From the NCBI GenBank assembly GCA_007844125.1, contig CM017564.1, positions 20,044,956-20,108,955 of the forward strand: DNA of 64,000 nt. The letters run 5' to 3'. Under the pieces are notes generated by a model, which did no database searches, was not told the DNA's origin, and saw only the letters and a program-made list of their open reading frames with translations. Positions 62,100-64,000 of this stretch are shown here, piece by piece. Within the stretch, counting starts at the first letter, position 1, and every line of letters starts with the position of its first letter. The position numbers and the translations under genes are program-made. Origin of the DNA: Sinonovacula constricta (taxonomy: Eukaryota; Mollusca; Bivalvia; Cardiida; Solecurtidae).

Positions 62100-64000
62100 C
62101 ATTTCACAGACATAGCAGTGATAGTATTTACAACCAATATGTTCACATTAGCATTAGCTAATTGTAAAAAAAAGATTGAACTAAAATCTCTTTCCCTCCA
62201 TAAAATTTGTTATTTAGTTTAATCTGCTTAAACCCAGCTATTCTTTTTTCCTGATCAACTAGTATCTTCATTTCTCATTCTCTTTTTTCTTTTCCTACTT
62301 TCTCTCACTTGGCCTCTGTATGTCTCGTTTTGTCTTTTCTATGCGCCTCCATGCCTTCGCAATTTTTCTTATCTTTCTCTCTCACGCCCCATGTTATCCC
62401 TTTTCTCTCCTCCTTACCATCTTACTATCCAAATCCGTCTTTACCACTCTTTCGCACTACACCCCTTTCTTCCTCCCTCTTCCTCTCACTCACACCCCAT
62501 TGTACTCCCGTCCTTTCCTCTCGGATATGTCGAGACTGTGGACTCATAATTGGCACACGCAGATAAATAGACTCATTCAGTGAGAATCATTAACTAATTT
62601 CCCTGGCTGTTCTCCAAAATACCGGACGATCCCTAAAACAATGGGGAAAATGGTTGTTGTTTGTTTTTTACACGTGCGTGTAATACGTACGGCGCACCGT
62701 GAATATTTAAAGTTCGTCATTTTAAGTCGGTTAATGGTTGTCAGTTGTATTAATATCCCCCATACTTTGTCGCTTTGCCTCGATCTTCATGCGTTTCCGT
62801 AAAGTTGTGAATTCTTGTCAGCTCGGTCCTTTGAGATTTCAATGTGAATAGGGAATATAATAAAGACTAACAATCCTGCCTTGCTGTCTTCCGACTTTTC
62901 AGAATTATGGCAGTTGTTACTTTGCCGGAAATATGACGTCTTTAAAGAGGTAGACACTCATGGGAAGTCCCAAAATGTCTACCAGTTTTTGAGATAAAAT
63001 TAAAGAAAGAACTGAAAACGCAGTTAAACTTAATACAAACTAAATACACTAAACAGGAAATTTGTTAGTCGTTTGCTTTTTATGCTAAATCCTTAAATCT
63101 CGAACATGTTTCTTTACTTTCCTGACTTTGTCCGCACAATTCTCGCCATCTTGTTGATAATTGATCACTGGATGTCTCCTGTTATACATGCAACTTAATT
63201 AACCGTATACAACCATTTCATTTTCCAATGTTTAAATGTCGCCGCCTCCTATTAACCGTCATTAACAGAAGAAACACAATGGCGGCTAGTCCCTTCCCTG
63301 AACTCCCGTGCATGTCACGGCTCATTTACATTTTGCTTCATTTTCTGCCTCAAAACAAAACAACGTGAACTGGCAACACGGATCAGAGAAGGTTTGGCGA
63401 AGGTATTGGGAAAATGACACCAAAGCGAGCCGTTTCATTGCGGAAACAAAACCAATCATCACAAGATGCTTGCGTTAAAGGTCAACCGAAACAAAAACCA
63501 TCAACCATTAAATATAAAACAAAAGTTCACCTCTCTTTAACGCCATGTAGATATTGTCTTGCCTGTCGGTATTTTATTGCCAAAATTTCAGGATCGCTTG
63601 CAAAACTTTGGCTCTTGTCATGAATGGCTGTACGTTTACTGCACGTGTTCTTTGTTATAGTTAGGCCTCTGCTGTGGTTCTGTTTGGATAGTTCTATCTT
63701 TGACGACGAGACAAACAAAAGAGGGCAGTATGTCAGCCATGGTTGTGGTCATTAGTGGAAATTGTTTGAAGGAATAATGCATTTCAGATGCCACAATCAT
63801 AATAAAATCTAATGATACTTGTAATTGAACTTTGTGTAAGAACGAAAAAAAAAACACCACCAAAAACCATGAAACGTTTATATAAAACTTGGTTATTTTT
63901 TCTCTTTTAGTTTCTGTATTGCCAAATTACTGCAGCTCTATTTTTCAGTTGTAAACTTTAAGGCTCTTGGTCTATAAACGTTGCCAATTGTCTAATCCCT
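62100..64000 (+). other. end of window, nothing recognised
   Basis: AT-rich intronic DNA with a pyrimidine-rich stretch at 62260-62520 and small chance frames. GCCGCC and AATGGCGGC strings at 63240-63290 are locally GC-rich, but no exon or promoter can be supported. Confidence 0.45.

Larger units (their letters stand above)
1906..64000 (+). other. RBM24: RBM24/RBM38-like gene, 5' part (five exons seen, 3' end outside window)
   Basis: The gene encodes a single-RRM RNA-binding protein of the RBM24/RBM38/SUP-12 family. Four exons, plus a fifth candidate, join in frame with phases 1, 0, 1, 2, 2 at successive junctions, all GT-AG. The joined protein begins [20 protein letters not shown], has a full RRM at about residues 15-90, and then starts a linker poor in charge (ALPLAIKTGIPGVIPGQFG). 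Family members are about 220-240 residues with an Ala/Gln/Tyr-rich tail, so roughly half the protein is missing. Known role: binding GU-rich RNA in nucleus and cytoplasm to regulate alternative splicing and mRNA stability, especially in muscle. Vertebrates have two paralogues and most invertebrates one, so the symbol stands for the shared ancestor. Introns are about 4.7, 35.7, 7.7 and 7.5 kb, and the last one is open-ended. Confidence 0.93.
57926..64000 (+). other. intron downstream of microexon 5, open-ended
   Basis: About 6 kb in which I could not identify the next exon. Segments after good acceptors were tested in phase 2 at 59351, 61278 and 63911. They reach stops without any RBM24-like Ala/Gln/Tyr-rich sequence. 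The region holds a 24-bp tandem array and a weak gag-like stretch. The remaining exon(s) and the 3' UTR should lie beyond the window. Confidence 0.5.

Noticed and set aside
63911..63976. Alternative terminal exon after TTTTCTCTTTTAG
   Set aside because: The acceptor is good and the phase-2 frame runs about 22 codons to TAA, but the peptide (FCIAKLLQLYFSVV...) has no family resemblance and no polyadenylation signal was seen.
1..64000. CRISPR array or bacterial-type system
   Set aside because: The tandem arrays have no unique spacers between repeats and the window is clearly from an intron-rich eukaryote.

Overview
The window looks like nuclear DNA from an invertebrate animal, most likely a lophotrochozoan and probably a bivalve mollusc. 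The lineage is inferred from the AT-rich composition, the very long introns, the many microsatellites, minisatellites and tRNA-derived SINEs, and the style of the encoded protein. There is no bacterial-type gene layout. Nearly all open frames here are chance frames in intronic DNA or frames through tandem repeats.

One gene is securely recognised: the 5' part of a single-RRM RNA-binding protein of the RBM24/RBM38 (SEB-4, nematode SUP-12) family on the + strand. Its exons join in frame through canonical GT-AG junctions: exon 1 at 1906-1984, exon 2 at 6696-6793, exon 3 at 42481-42592 and exon 4 at 50326-50380. A 27-nt, phase-symmetric microexon candidate lies at 57899-57925. Exons 1-3 rebuild a complete RRM with RNP2 (KIFVGGL) and RNP1 (KSRGYGFV). 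Exons 4 and 5 begin the low-complexity C-terminal region, which runs off the window. I found no convincing further exon between 57926 and 64000, so the gene is truncated at the 3' side. The known family role is binding GU-rich RNA to control splicing and mRNA stability, notably in muscle.

Layout: 1-1395 is upstream DNA with no recognised gene. 1396-1905 is a probable promoter (two GC boxes) and 5' UTR. 1985-6695 is intron 1. 6794-42480 is a 35.7-kb intron 2 that holds most of the repeats: an 18 x 47-bp minisatellite, a cluster of four tandem arrays at 28.1-30.6 kb, a 32-bp array at 38.4-39.0 kb, and (GAT)n, (CAT/CAC)n, (TG)n and (GA)n tracts, plus SINE-like elements. 42593-50325 is intron 3, with a Harbinger-like MITE and tRNA-derived SINEs. 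50381-57898 is intron 4, with a promoter-like CpG-containing segment near 52.0 kb and a diverged duplication carrying a CAG run. 57926-64000 is downstream intron, with a 24-bp array and a weak gag-like remnant.

The items most worth a second look are the minisatellite in which 16 of 18 units carry a perfect kappaB-type consensus, the in-frame microexon, the promoter-like segment inside intron 4, and the sense-strand (TG)n tract, which could be bound by the gene's own product.
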